Source: Furcasterigmium furcatum
Taxonomy: Eukaryota > Ascomycota > Sordariomycetes > Glomerellales > Plectosphaerellaceae
DNA: 64,000 nucleotides
Assembly: GCA_001599815.1 (NCBI GenBank)
Contig: BCIA01000005.1
Coordinates: forward strand, 1,281,088 to 1,345,087
Reading direction: 5' to 3'
Below the pieces are notes generated by a model. That model saw only the letters and a list, made by a program, of their open reading frames with translations, searched no databases and was not told the origin of the DNA. Within the stretch, counting starts at the first letter, position 1. Every line of letters starts with the position of its first letter. This document shows positions 43,677 through 55,196 of this stretch, one piece after another. A program made the translations under genes and the position numbers.

Positions 43677-45883
43677 CTACTTCCTCGCCTCATCCTTGGC
43701 CAAGTCACTTCCGTCCGGTTCAGGGACCTGCGCGTCGTGCATCCAGATGAACTTGTCGATGATCTCGCTCTGCATTCCCCTGCGCGTGCTATACGCAGCC
43801 TCTACGTGGCCCACCTCGTTGAACTGGAAGGCAATCATCATGTTGTTGAACCACGCCCAGTCTGGATCTTTCTTGCCTCGGAAGAGGCCCTCGATGATGA
43901 TGCCTGCGGTTACCTGTCAGCCAAGTGGAGTTGTGATGACGGAAGTTAGGACTCACGATTCGGGACCAGGCGCGTCCTGCGGTTCAGCTCAAGGTCATTG
44001 TACGGATGGCGCTCAAGGCTCTCCCATTCGTGCTTGACGCGATTTCCGGGGTGCCCGCGCGACATGTGAACGAGGATGCGATCCACGATGGCACTGCCGA
44101 TGTGCTTCTGGCGGTGCTCCCGGTCGACATACACTGTGAGTTTGGCAGACAGTCGACGGACGTGTTTTCCAAGGCCGAATCCACCGTCGAGGAGCTGGAG
44201 GAACCCGAACCCAAGGACGGTTTCCTGGGTGCCCGCCCTTCCTTGGGCGGTGCTGGCCGGGTATCCTGTGTCGTCGTTGAACTTATCACGGCGATGGACA
44301 GCCACGATGAAGGGCAGTTGGTTGCGGGTGCATTGTTCGCCGATCCGATTGAAGTCGGAGGTCTTGACGTGCTCCGTGTCCCACGCGCGCAGACCGCGGT
44401 CGATCTCACCGTTGTAGATATTGACGATACCTTCTAGATCGCTCCAATTAGCAGGGCGGAGGATGCAGTCTGCGGTGACCTCGGGTCGAACGGGATCCGG
44501 GATCTCGTCAATCACCTTGTCAACCGCGGGAGGGGCGGTGTACCTGTCCAGGGAATGTTGGTTGTTCTTCCGCCGCTCTCTCTGCGCTCGGATCCCATTC
44601 TCGCGGGCGATGAGAAAATTAGCCGTCCAATTCTCGGAGTGATCCTTCTCCTGGGGAGTGGACTTGATATACTCTCCCTGGTCCCACTTGGTGGGAGGTT
44701 GCTCCACGGGCGGAAGGTATTCTCCTGTGAAGGTGTCGATGTCGCGGGTCATGAAAGATACGATGTCGCCCGGGGCCATCTTCACGACGACCTCGCAGCG
44801 GACATTGCTGTTCCAGTCCTTGATGAAGGAATTCTTGAACGTCGCACTATTCAGCAGTTCGTCCTCTTCGACGAGATCATATGGCCTGCGAGACAACATG
44901 TTGTCAATCCGCATCATGTGATTTTCCGGTGCGATCTCATGGCGAATGTCGCGAGGAGTCGCGTCAGTGCTGATGTCCCACGTAGAGTGACTCTTCTTGC
45001 GTTTGGCGACAGGGAAGTCCTCTGCGGTTCTGATCTTGAGGAGGGAGTCTGAGGTCAACTGCAGCGGCGTTTCGGTGTTCTCGGATTCATTGTCGTAGGT
45101 CGACACGTTGGACGGGAGCTTGAAACTCTTGGATTTCCGAGAAAGCTCCTCGGTCGCCTTGTGTGAAGTGGTCGGCTTCTCCGTTAGTGTGCTTCTGATC
45201 GACTTGACAGGGGAGACTGCAGGTTTCGCCCGCCTGGTGCCAGGAAGATCGAAGCCACAGAGCCATGCGATGGCTTTCTCGTCCTTGAAAGGACCCGTGC
45301 GCTTGCCCTTGATATCCTTGGCGGTGTCGGACTTCTCGGGTGATTTGATAGCATCCGAGGGCAAATCATCTCTCACTGAATCTTCCTTGATGGAGAGGGA
45401 CTTGTCGTGGGTGACGCTCGCTTCGTCCTGAGCACTGAGGGCCGTGCTGACTGCAGGCGTTTCTTGGAGTGGAACGGGCGTTGGCTTTCTTGGGGATGTT
45501 GAGTGAGATTTGCGGCCTTGAACAGGAACGTCATGGCCAGTGAGCCATGTAATGGCCTTCTCATCCCTAGCAGGAATCTTCGGTCTGTTATTGGGATCCT
45601 TGGTGGTGTCGGTCTTCATCGATGATCTGATGGCGCCCGACAGTGAACCTTCCTGGATGGAGCCCTCTTTGACCGAGACAGAATTGTGGCGGGCGGGGGA
45701 CGATTCGCGCCGAGTGCTGGAGATGGAAATTGTTTCAGATGGTTCCGTTAGTTTTCGCATCTCGGGAGCTTCAGTCGTTTCGTTTAGGGTTGCCGGACCA
45801 GGGACTTGGTGTTCGGCAGGAGGGCGGGGGTTGGTGTGGCCGAACAGCCAGTCCATTGCCTTCTGGTCACGTACCAGCGTCAT
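43677..45883 (-). CDS. GNAT-family acetyltransferase with a long repeat-bearing N-terminal region
   Basis: Two exons, 45883-43957 and 43903-43677, with a 53-bp intron; 717 residues. The only ATG that fits is 45883 (MTLVRDQKAMDWLFGH). The N-terminal 280 residues are low-complexity but contain three spaced copies of a short motif: RDQKAMDWLFGH, RDEKAITWLTGHDVPVQGRK and KDEKAIAWLCGFDLPGTRRA. A middle region follows, then the acetyltransferase fold (about 515-690): ILRPANWSDLEGIVNIYNGE, VLGFGFLQLLDGG, LTVYVDREHRQKHIGSAIVD (the acetyl-CoA loop Q/R-x-x-G-x-A/G), and in exon 2 WAWFNNMMIAFQFNEVGHVE. The substrate is unknown. Intron and frame agree. Confidence 0.86.
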
Positions 45884-46662
45884 TCTGAAGAAAACAGCCG
45901 AATATGTCCGCTTCAAAAGAGAATTGAGAGAGTGGAGGCCTGTCAAGGTAGGTTCTCGCAAGAAGGGAGCTGTGTTACTTGCTGGGGTTGTGAAGATCGA
46001 GTTTGGGAGGCAGGAGATACAAGGAGGGACAGTGGGAAAATCTCGTGTTGTTGTAAAAGAGGGATTAGTAGATTCTGGAGTTCAAGATGGAAGCCTCGCT
46101 CTAAATGGGCCCGGCTGGCTGATCTGCTGGGACCTGAGGGAAGGAGCAACTGAATAGGAGCCCGAGGCAGGCGCGCTCACCGGGCTCACCGAAATAGGGG
46201 CCAGGTGAGCAGGCGCTCACCTGGGGGAAGGGACCCACCTGGCGGGGACCTGAACCGTTGGGACCAGTTGGAAACACGCCAAGAGCGAGACAGGAAAGGA
46301 AAGCACGACCGAGCTGATGACGAACGTGCCTGTCCGCCGCTGGAGAGCGACACCTGCAGTCGAAAACTGGGACACAAACGCAGCTAAATGCGCTGGTGCT
46401 CACGCCGTCCGTCATCTCTACTCCCACTGACGAACCTAACACGCCAAATCCACTGGACGACGCTGGTTGCCGGCGTACCACACAATCCGTCCCATTGTTG
46501 TTGACTTTGCCCTAGTCCTGTTGTGCCTCTGGCCAGGAACAATCCATTGACTTCCCCAAAGACGTCCGGAAACCACTCTCTTCCGGCATCGCGACACTCT
46601 TTTGCTTACTCGACCACCCGATGCATCCTCCCTAGACCTGCTTCCAGCAATCCGACGCCGCC
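45884..46662. other. Divergent promoter between the GNAT gene and the DUF4045-gelsolin gene
   Basis: About 780 bases. Contains a short imperfect repeat of AGGCGCGCTCACC and AGGCGCTCACC near 46168 and 46210. No gene seen. Confidence 0.4.
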
Positions 46663-49600
46663 ATGGACGACGTGTCCAAGTTCCTGCAGGATGTCAAGGA
46701 GATGAACGCGAGACGGACGGAGGAGGACGACGCGCGCCAGAGGGAGCTGGACGAGAAGATACAGCAGGAGAAGAGGGAGCGCCAGGCTCGCCGCGCAGGT
46801 ACGTGATACTCGTGTGCTCCGTGGTTTAGGCCGGGAAGCATCACCTCGGGTTGCTTGCTGCTACCCGGGAGGGCCAAGCTTTCTGCCAGATACGCCGCGG
46901 GCCCTGTTAGCTCGAGGAGCAGCGCGAAACTTTGGTCCTCCCCGGGTAGCTCTGTTGATCCGGCGACTGGAGTTGATCAACAGAGAAGCATGCGAGCACC
47001 TCTGCTGGCCGTCTTCAGCAACATCGGCCATAAGATAGATGCTGGCCGGCCATGCATCCCCTGGCTATTTGTCACTGACGTGCTCCAGAACGCGCAAGGT
47101 CCATTTCTCCCCAGAAATCATCTCCCGCCAACACCCCACCACCCTCGTCCCACCGAAGCACCGCGCGCCTGTCCGAAAGCCTGCGTCTCTCTCCCGCTCG
47201 CGACTCTCAGGGAAGCCCTCAATCCCGCCAGCACATGTCCTTTGATACCTCCGACAGAGATAGCTGCGGTCCCGCGCCCCAACAGCCCCAGGCCCCTCCT
47301 TCCGAGGTCGAAGAAAAGCCTTCATCCGCAATGGCGTCGCCCAGCTCTCCCGCTGCCGGTCCCCAAGGCCCGCGAGCACTGTCATGGCAACGCCGCCCGC
47401 CGTCCCGAGGCTCCGATCAGTCGAGAAGCAGACCCCTCTCCATGGTCGCCGCCCAGAACGCAGCCAGGACTTCAACCAGCACTCCCCCCGAGACCTCCCC
47501 CGATGCCTCCGAGCAAACTTTCTCAAAAGACCAAATCGCCCATGCATTGGGCTCCAAGGACCCTTCGTGGTTCAGGCAGACCGCCGATAGGGGCCTCGGC
47601 TCTGCTGCATACCGCAAAAACCAGGTCGAAGACGCCGACACGCTTGACATGTCCTCGGTCAAGACTGCGCTGCCGGGTATGGACCGGCCGTCTTCTACTG
47701 AGGCGAGAGGCCCTGCCAGCCCCAGCGAACCGGAAAAGTCCGCGGAACGCCGTCTGGCCTCGCCCCTGCCCATGTCTTCAGCGCCAAGGCTGGATCCTCC
47801 GTCTGAAAAGGCGGCACCCGAAGAAGACGCGCCTCCCGGCCGACGAGGCTCGGTGCTGGGCTCTGGCCGCTCATCGCCCACGAGGCCTATATCGCCCACG
47901 AAGGGCATGGGCGGATTCGTGCAGAGCGCAATGATGAAGAGGTCCGACAGCGTAAAGAGGTGGAGTGTCACTTCTCCGCCAGGCCTTGCGCGTGCCGATT
48001 CTGTCGCTTCGAATCGAAACAGCATGCACTCGCGCTCGAGATCTCGGCCTACCAGCATGTTCAGGGAACGGTCCGATGCCTCGGCTGACGGCTCCAGGCC
48101 AACCTCGAGTCATAGCAACAAGGACGATCTGGCCAGCAACGAGGCGACTCCCAAGGCCAAGGAAACCAACACCGTCCTGCCCCCAATCGACACGACCATG
48201 AAGGGCGACGACGAGGACGACAAGGTCACACCACCTGCGAGCCCTTCAAAGACAATGGACCCGCGACGATGGAGCCCAACAAAGGCGAGCTGGCTCGAGA
48301 CTGCGCTGAATAAGCCGGAGAGCCCCAAGCCAAAGCCGACGCCGCCACCTTCTAACCAGCCGACGTGGATGGCCGAGCTGAACAAGGCAAAGGCGCAGAA
48401 GGCCGCTTCCAAGCACGAAGTGAACATTGGCGGACTTATGCGGTCCTCGCCAATGGGAGCTGCCGCGAAGCCTAATCTCACGGGACTCGGTGGCATATAC
48501 TCGCCTCCCACGCCCAGCCAACGGACGTTCCGCAGCAACCTCAAGCCTGCAACCTCTACCGACAAGCCGGACGTCAAGCCCAAGCCTGATCTCGCCAGCA
48601 AGCCGGAAGCAGAGGCCCCCTCCGATGAGGCAGTCGCTGTGAAGCGGTCCTCCACGAGCCAAGCGTCTCCTATAATTAAGCCCAAGCCCGAGACACCGCC
48701 TAAGAAAGATTTCCGCGCAAACCTCAAACCGCGCCAGCCGGCTCCGGACGCAGGTGGCTCCAAGGATTCGGGCGCCGAATTTCAGAATGTCTTCGGCACC
48801 CTGCGGAGGACAAAGACGCAGAATTACGTTGCGCCGGACGAGCTGAAGAGCAATATCATGCGGGGCAAGGCGGCCTTGAATGTGACCGGCGGGCCGAAGC
48901 CAAGCGAACGCAAGGACGAGTTCAAGGACGCTATTCTCAAGAAGAAGGACGACTTTAAGAAAGCACAAGCAGAAGGCAAGGGAGTCACGCGAAATGTCAC
49001 CTCGCCCATTGAGAAGCCGGTCCCCGAGGGCCTCGCACGACGCCAGGAGCTGTCAAAGTCTCTCACGGGACGAAAGGACCCCACCGCTGGCTACGGCATC
49101 GAATCCGCAAAGTCGTCTCGCGAGGAAGCGAGGCCCATTAGCACATCGTCCCAGGAGACCGCCCCGGCCCCGGAAGAGCCAGAGACGCCTGTTCTGCACA
49201 AGGAGACCAGCGCACCGGCGAGACTGCAGAGCCGACCCGGCGGCGGCGGTCTCGCCGACCGCTTCAACCCAGGCCTGGCCGGCCTTTTGGCCCGCGGGCC
49301 TCCTCCGATGGCTGCGAATGGCGGGAAGGGATCCGATGAGCCTCTATCCAAGCCGACTGCCTCTGCGTCCTCCGAACCACCTGCTGAGCCCTCTGCTCCT
49401 GGCCCTCAGCTGACGCACATGACTAAGGGCCGTGCTCGCGGGCCCAAGAGAAAGGCACCCAGCGGTGCCCAGAGCGCGGCCAAGCAGTCCAAGCCCAGTG
49501 CTGCTCCTGCTGCTACCCCGTTGAAAGAGAACGCGCCGCCCAAGGCCATCGAGACGCCCAAGTCCCCGCCCGTGAAGAAGCCAGCCCTCGCAACACCTCT

Positions 49601-51326
49601 CAAGCCAGCGACGCCCGCCAAGGAAGTTCCCAAGCCAGTGCAGAGCCCCAAGTCGCCGCCCCCTCCTACATCACCCAAGTCGATCCAGGTCCAGGTCGCC
49701 GCCAAAGCGGCGGCCAAGAGCAAGCCTTCGCCCCTAAAGCCGGTCGAGAATATTCCGACCAGGGAGCCGGAAACACCCTCGGCACTCCACAAGTCCCCGT
49801 CACCACCCATCACCAAGACGAAGCCCGCCAATGTCACGCCATTCGGGACCTTGCGACGGACACCCTCGCCCACGAAGCATGAATTTGAGCAGCCAGTGGA
49901 CGCCGCTTCTCAGCCGTCTTCCCCTAAGAAGCTGGACATGAAGAGGATGTCCAGGTTCTTCGATGAGTCAAAGACGGGTTCAAGCGCAGAGCCCAAGGCT
50001 GAGCCCAAGATTGCACCACAGACTGTGGTCCTGCCACCCGCGAGCCCTGCCAAAGAGAGCGCGCCAGGCACGCCGCGCTCGCCCACCAAACAAGCCAGCG
50101 AGGTGTCGGTGCTTTTGGACAGCTTCTTTGGCACGCCGCGACCGCAGAGGGCATACCGCGTTGATACGGCCGAGATTCTCATGAACAGGCCGCCGACGCC
50201 GCGTGTGCAGACCACCGGCTTCCAGCTGTTCCAGCTCTTCGGCGACGGAAAGAAGATGCCTGTGCCTGCCCACAACGAGCGGAGCCTCTTCGAGCAGGAC
50301 ATGTACATCTGCCCTCACCAGTACGTTAACGAGGCGGGCAAGAAGACCGCTGAAGTCTACTTCTGGGCTGGCGATGAAGTCCCCGAGTCAACGGTAGAGG
50401 ATGCCCAGCTGTTCGCCAGCCGCGAGGCCCGCGCGCTCGGCGGCAAGCTCGTCAAGATCCTCCAGGGCAAGGAGACGCCCGAGTTCCTCCAGGCACTCGG
50501 CGGCATTGTCATCACGCGTCGCGGCTCCGGCAACAAGTACGACTCGCTTGCGCCGAACATGCTCTGCGGCCGGCGCCACCTGGGACAAGTGGCCTTTGAC
50601 GAGGTCAACTTTGCGCCCTCTAATCTGTGCTCCGGCTTCCCGTTCCTCATTACCCAGCAGGGCAAGTGCTTCCTCTGGAAGGGCAAGGGCAGCAACGTTG
50701 ACGAGCTCGGCTGCGCGCGTCTCATAGGTATGGACTTGACGCTGACGGGCGAGCTCATCGAGGTTGAGGACGGAGCGGAGCCTGCTCAGTTCTGGGATCT
50801 CTTCGAGGGAGGCAGTGGCGCGAAACCGCATTCTGCGGACCACTGGCGGCTGAAGCCGAGCTATGACAAGTACTGTGGCCGCTTGTTCTGCTCGGACGCG
50901 TCGTCAAAGCAGCAGGTGAGTGACCTTTCAGCCCCTTTGCAGAATATTGCTGACCTCCCACCCCAGATTACCGAGGTCTCCCCCTTCAGCCAGGCCGATC
51001 TCTCGCCTGAGCGGGTCTACGTCCTCGACGCCTTCTTCGAGATGTACATCGTCGTCGGCCGCAACGCGCAGTCCCAGTACGCGGCGTTCCGCAACGCCCT
51101 CGACTTCGCACAGGAGTACGCCATCCTGGCCTCCGGCATGGAGGACCGCCCCTTCGTGCCCGTCTCGACCGTCGTGCTGGAGGGCATCCCGCGGGACCTG
51201 AAGCGCGTCTTCCGAAAGTGGCGCGACGACGCGAGCCCGACCGTCCTGCCCGGCGCCGGGCTGAAGCGCGGACGGAGTCTTAGGATCGTGCCCCTGACGC
51301 AGGCCCTGCAGGCGATGAGCGAGTGA
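46663..51326 (+). CDS. DUF4045 plus gelsolin-domain protein
   Basis: Three exons: 46663-46798, 47089-50915, 50967-51326; 1440 residues. Exon 1 encodes a charged coiled coil (MDDVSKFLQDVKEMNARRTE...); the 290-bp first intron is the longest in the window and ends CTGACGTGCTCCAG. Exon 2 is mostly Pro/Ser/Lys-rich disorder with repeated basic SPT/SPK segments and several helical KKDDFKKAQAEGKG-like stretches (DUF4045). The last 380 residues are three gelsolin-like repeats, seen in TGFQLFQLFGDGKKMP, ICPHQYVNEAGKKTAEVYFW, LGCARLIGMDL and ERVYVLDAFFEMYIVVG. Gelsolin repeats bind, cap or sever actin. The layout suggests an actin-linked scaffold; it is a Pezizomycotina-specific architecture. The last intron (51 bp) is in frame without a stop. 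Confidence 0.92.
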
Positions 51327-51788
51327 TCGGATGAAGGGGCGGGAGACGGACAGGGGTGTCTGTATATGAATACTGCATTGGCGTCTGCTGGACGCATGGC
51401 GTTGCGGTCTTCTCTTTGCCTGTGCTGCGGGCTGAACACTTTTTTGACTTTGATTGTACATTGCGAACGTTCTCTGAGCGGAGTATATACAGTTGATTAT
51501 GCCACGATCGGGATTCTTTTGGTTCGTGATGGTGAGGAGAGCCGTGCAGGCGATGTTACCCCCTTTCTACTGTAGATGCCTGAGTAGCATCAGGCGTTAG
51601 ATATTAACCGCGTCCACTTCACTCAGGCCCTAATTCACGGCGGAAGTCACAGTTCTCACAGATACGCATTACAAATTACAATCAGTGTGTATACGTATGC
51701 ATGAGTATAAAATTCGTCTCTATCATACCGCAAAACCAGGGGGTATCAAGATGCAAGGAAAGCCATATTACAGGCCTGAGCGTCAGGC
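51327..51788. other. Convergent intergenic region
   Basis: About 460 AT-rich bases between converging genes: facing 3' UTRs and termination sequences (TATATACAGTTG near 51485, TATTACAGG near 51765). No gene. Confidence 0.45.
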
Positions 51789-54344
51789 TCACTTCCGTCG
51801 AAAGAGCATATCAAGACCCCTCCTCGGCTTCTCCTGCTTCTCCTTCCGCTTCTCCTCCTCCCGCCTCCTCTCGCCAACCGCCGAGATGCTGTCCTCCGGC
51901 ACCACGGGCCTGTTCTGGTCGAGATCGCGCAGAAACATGTCGAGGTTGGTGCTCTCCGAATTCCTGCTCGCGCGCGAGGAGGACCTGCTCTCGCTTCGGG
52001 AGGACCTCCTGTCCTGCCGGCCGCGGTCGTGACCTGGGCCCCCGGAATCCTGGGAATATACGGACGAGGAGGCCCTCGGCGAGGGCGGGACTTCCGCTCT
52101 AGGCGAGTGAGGCATGTTGGGTAATGGTGGCGGGCGCTCCGTCGCGTTACTACCCCGCCGCGATAGGGGTTCCGGGATGAATGGGTTCCGGAAGGCGTCC
52201 GATGCATACGAGGACGGCCGAGGGGTCCTGCCCTGTTCGCGATCGCGGCGTTCCCTCTTCTCGATGCGGGCCTCCATCATCTGACGGACGGAGATTCGCC
52301 CCGGCGGCTGCACGGGCGGCGTGCGGCCCTCGAGGATAGCGAGGGTCGCCTCGTCGGTGCGCAGGGCGCCATTGTAGTTTGACCGTATGCCACCTTGGAC
52401 TTCGCCAGGGTTCTCGCCACGCACGAGGCCGGAGAGGAGGGTGCTGTCGGGGACAGGCGCTCGTGTGTGCGCCGAGACGTCTGTGTACGCGCTGCTGTTC
52501 GCGTCGTCCTCGGTGACAGACTCCGCGGTTGGCTGGCGGTTCTTGGAGGGCGTCCAGATGTTGTTTTCATAGCGTTCGCGGACTTCCTGGCTATATCGCT
52601 TGTGCTCGAGGTTGAAGTTGCCGTACCCGCCGATGCCGCGAGGGGAGTTCGGGTGGCTCGGGGAGGATGGCGCCGTGCTGGGCTGAGTTTGCGCTGATGA
52701 GCTCTTGCTGGTCTGTCCGGGACTGAAGGTGGAACGGCCAGCAGTGGCCGACGGGGAGTGCATGGTTCCGTTGAACAACATTCGCAGCTTGTCTTGCACG
52801 TCCTCTGGCACCTTCGCTTCGGGGTCTGCGGCCGACGGGCGGCGGCTGCGTGAGCTTCCGGAGACAGACGGCCGCCTGCTGCCAGAACCCAGATCCATCG
52901 AGGACCGGAACCACTGTCGTAGCTTCTCCTGTGTGCTTGCCGTGTCCTCGCCCACAATGGACAGCGACCCGTCCTTGACTTTGACCCCGCGCGCATTCTG
53001 CCGAAAAGCAGGGTGCACGGGTCCGCTAGGAGTAACAGACTGCCATCGCGGCTTCCAATTTGCCCTAGCCCCGGGGTTGTGGTCAGATTCGTTCTCGGTG
53101 TTGGTGGTGGTGTTGATGTTGTCCCGAGCAGGCTCGTCACGGGTGAAGTAGTAACTCCCTACCTCATCAGCCCAGTCCTCTGCGTGCTGGTCACCACCAT
53201 CGCCATCTTGATCTCGGTCTTGCTGTTGCTCATTGAAGCTCAGGCTAGCACCGGGGGAGGGCATGGGCGAGCCCGTTGCGGGTGATCCAGGACCAGACGA
53301 GCCCGACAGGTCCAGGGGGTCGACGTGAGCCGACATGTGCCTGCGCCAGCTCTCAACCCTCGACACGTCGTCCCCATCTCGCCCGCTAGACATGAACGTG
53401 CCATCCCCGCTGGCCGTTGCGGGCCGCCTGGGATCATTATAGACGTGATCGGTGCCGAGCGGCGCACCAGGGGCTTTGCTAGGCTCGCCGATAAGACTCG
53501 CGGGCCTCGGAAGAGGGTTCCTCCCGCGATATATATTGGGGTTGGAAATCTTTTTGCCAGCCTCCTTGAGCCTCTTCCTAGCATCTCGGCGCTCCCTCCT
53601 CTCGCGAAGGTTCGTCTCTCGAATCGTCTGCAGCTCCACGGCCAGCGTATCGCTCACGCTGATGAGAAGGACCTTATCATCGCCGAACCAGTCGATCCAG
53701 GCGTCAACGAAACGCAGAAAGGCCGGGTCGCTCCGCATCCGAGGGTGGTGGCGGGCGACGTTGGTGCGAGCGATGATATTGGCTCGGAGGTCGGCCAGCA
53801 GTTCGCCCCTGGCGCCGACCATGGCGAGCATGCAGGCCTCGCAGCCCCCTTCGATGAAAGGTAACATGTCGGCAGGGAAGCCGAAGCGGCGCTGAAAGTC
53901 GTCGGCGCGAAGCCACAGACTAGAGATGCTCGTCATGCGGCGGACAAAGGCCTGGACCGACTGCGACGGCGGGAGGCCGTCGAAGCCCTTGTGTCGACGG
54001 ATGCGGTCGCTCTTCATGCCCACCTCGTCGGCCAGGAGGAGAAATAGTGACCGCAGCCTCCAGGGGTGAAGGCTCTTGTGAGCCTTGCACAGGAGGGCGG
54101 CATGGGGGACGAAGGGCAGATCCCGCCTCTCAGAGGCGAGCATGAGCCCTCGCGTGATGACCGCAAGAGGGTCGTCGAGAGCTGGTCGGAGGCAAGCCTG
54201 CGGGAGGGCCTTGACACCCTCGCGCTGCTTATTGAGCCATTCTTCTGATGGCGGGCCGCGGCCTGCAGCGGGCGACACCGAGAGGAGGCTGGTCAGCTTC
54301 TTGACCGCCGACGCGGAGAACTCATCGATATAACGGTCAGTCAT
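51789..54344 (-). CDS. Uncharacterised fungal protein, 851 residues
   Basis: Single exon. The ATG at 54344 gives MTDRYIDEFSASAVKKLTSL, and no intron is needed. The N-terminal 280 residues look folded and mainly helical: WRLRSLFLLLADEVGMKSDR, IEGGCEACMLAMVGARGELL, FLRFVDAWIDWFGDDKVLLI. A strongly basic coiled-coil stretch follows (RERRERRDARKRLKEAGKKI). The remaining 500 residues are disordered, rich in Ser, Pro, Gly and Arg, with charged clusters (ARIEKRERRDREQGRTPRPS) and end PRRGLDMLFRRK. I see no signal peptide, membrane segment or catalytic motif. The conserved N-terminal fold and shared architecture of such proteins in Sordariomycetes suggest a real, regulatory-type protein; no function assigned. 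Confidence 0.75.
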   Translation of the reverse strand: MTDRYIDEFSASAVKKLTSLLSVSPAAGRGPPSEEWLNKQREGVKALPQACLRPALDDPLAVITRGLMLASERRDLPFVPHAALLCKAHKSLHPWRLRSLFLLLADEVGMKSDRIRRHKGFDGLPPSQSVQAFVRRMTSISSLWLRADDFQRRFGFPADMLPFIEGGCEACMLAMVGARGELLADLRANIIARTNVARHHPRMRSDPAFLRFVDAWIDWFGDDKVLLISVSDTLAVELQTIRETNLRERRERRDARKRLKEAGKKISNPNIYRGRNPLPRPASLIGEPSKAPGAPLGTDHVYNDPRRPATASGDGTFMSSGRDGDDVSRVESWRRHMSAHVDPLDLSGSSGPGSPATGSPMPSPGASLSFNEQQQDRDQDGDGGDQHAEDWADEVGSYYFTRDEPARDNINTTTNTENESDHNPGARANWKPRWQSVTPSGPVHPAFRQNARGVKVKDGSLSIVGEDTASTQEKLRQWFRSSMDLGSGSRRPSVSGSSRSRRPSAADPEAKVPEDVQDKLRMLFNGTMHSPSATAGRSTFSPGQTSKSSSAQTQPSTAPSSPSHPNSPRGIGGYGNFNLEHKRYSQEVRERYENNIWTPSKNRQPTAESVTEDDANSSAYTDVSAHTRAPVPDSTLLSGLVRGENPGEVQGGIRSNYNGALRTDEATLAILEGRTPPVQPPGRISVRQMMEARIEKRERRDREQGRTPRPSSYASDAFRNPFIPEPLSRRGSNATERPPPLPNMPHSPRAEVPPSPRASSSVYSQDSGGPGHDRGRQDRRSSRSESRSSSRASRNSESTNLDMFLRDLDQNRPVVPEDSISAVGERRREEEKRKEKQEKPRRGLDMLFRRK

Positions 54345-55196
54345 AGCAATGAGTGATTATGATATTCGAGAAGACGCTTACTGTTGGCTGCTATAGGTGT
54401 AGCCACGGTGATTTAGTGCTCAAAGGTCCAAAGTTTCTTCTTCTGTTCGTGTTGAATTTGCCGAGAAGATCTCCCCTGATGCCGCCGGCCCGCCCGAGCG
54501 TCACCTTCATTTATACTGAGATGACCATGCTGTCTCTACGCTGAGCAGCCTGCTATCCGCGGGACATGTACTTTTGTTGGCAACAAAAGGCTGGAGTCCG
54601 TTGTTCGAAACAATGCGCTGGAATCATCGGCCTGTGCTTTGAGTGACAACGCCCTTTGTCTCCGTGTAGTCCTCGAACATTCGACATGCTGTCGAGGGCC
54701 CTGGACAGGCTTTCGCATAAAGAAGAGGCTGACTTGGGCTAAAGACAACCTGGCACACGTCAGTCGAGTCGCTCGCTGCTGGTCAGACCACTCACTCGTC
54801 CGCCCCTCAGATACCAAACCGAACGCTGGAATCGTCACATCACGAAAGCAAAATCTCGGCCTGTCCACCGCAGGTGTCATGCACTTTCATTTCGTGAGAC
54901 CGACGTCGCCGTCGGTCGTCGCCCGTTGCTAGCGAGAGAACGAGAAGCACCGAGAGCCAATCGCTTTTCGGCCGGGGAGTTCGTCCGCCATCAGCTGGCG
55001 GCTGATCCCCGAAGAGAGAACCTGTTCACCCGGTCCACCACCCCGTCTCCCAGAAGAGAGAATGCCGCCGTTTCCGAGAATTTTCGGGCAAGAAGCACAT
55101 CTGGACACTGTCTGCCGGTCCTCCTGTCATACAATTCAAGTGAAGCCCTCCAACGCCGGTGTCATGCCTCAACAAGTCATTAAAAGCCATGTCCCA
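54345..55196. other. Intergenic: promoter of the 851-residue protein and LAMMER kinase 3' end
   Basis: About 850 bases between two minus-strand genes. Several short open frames, none with a motif. Holds the promoter of the upstream gene and the likely 3' UTR of the kinase. Confidence 0.4.
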
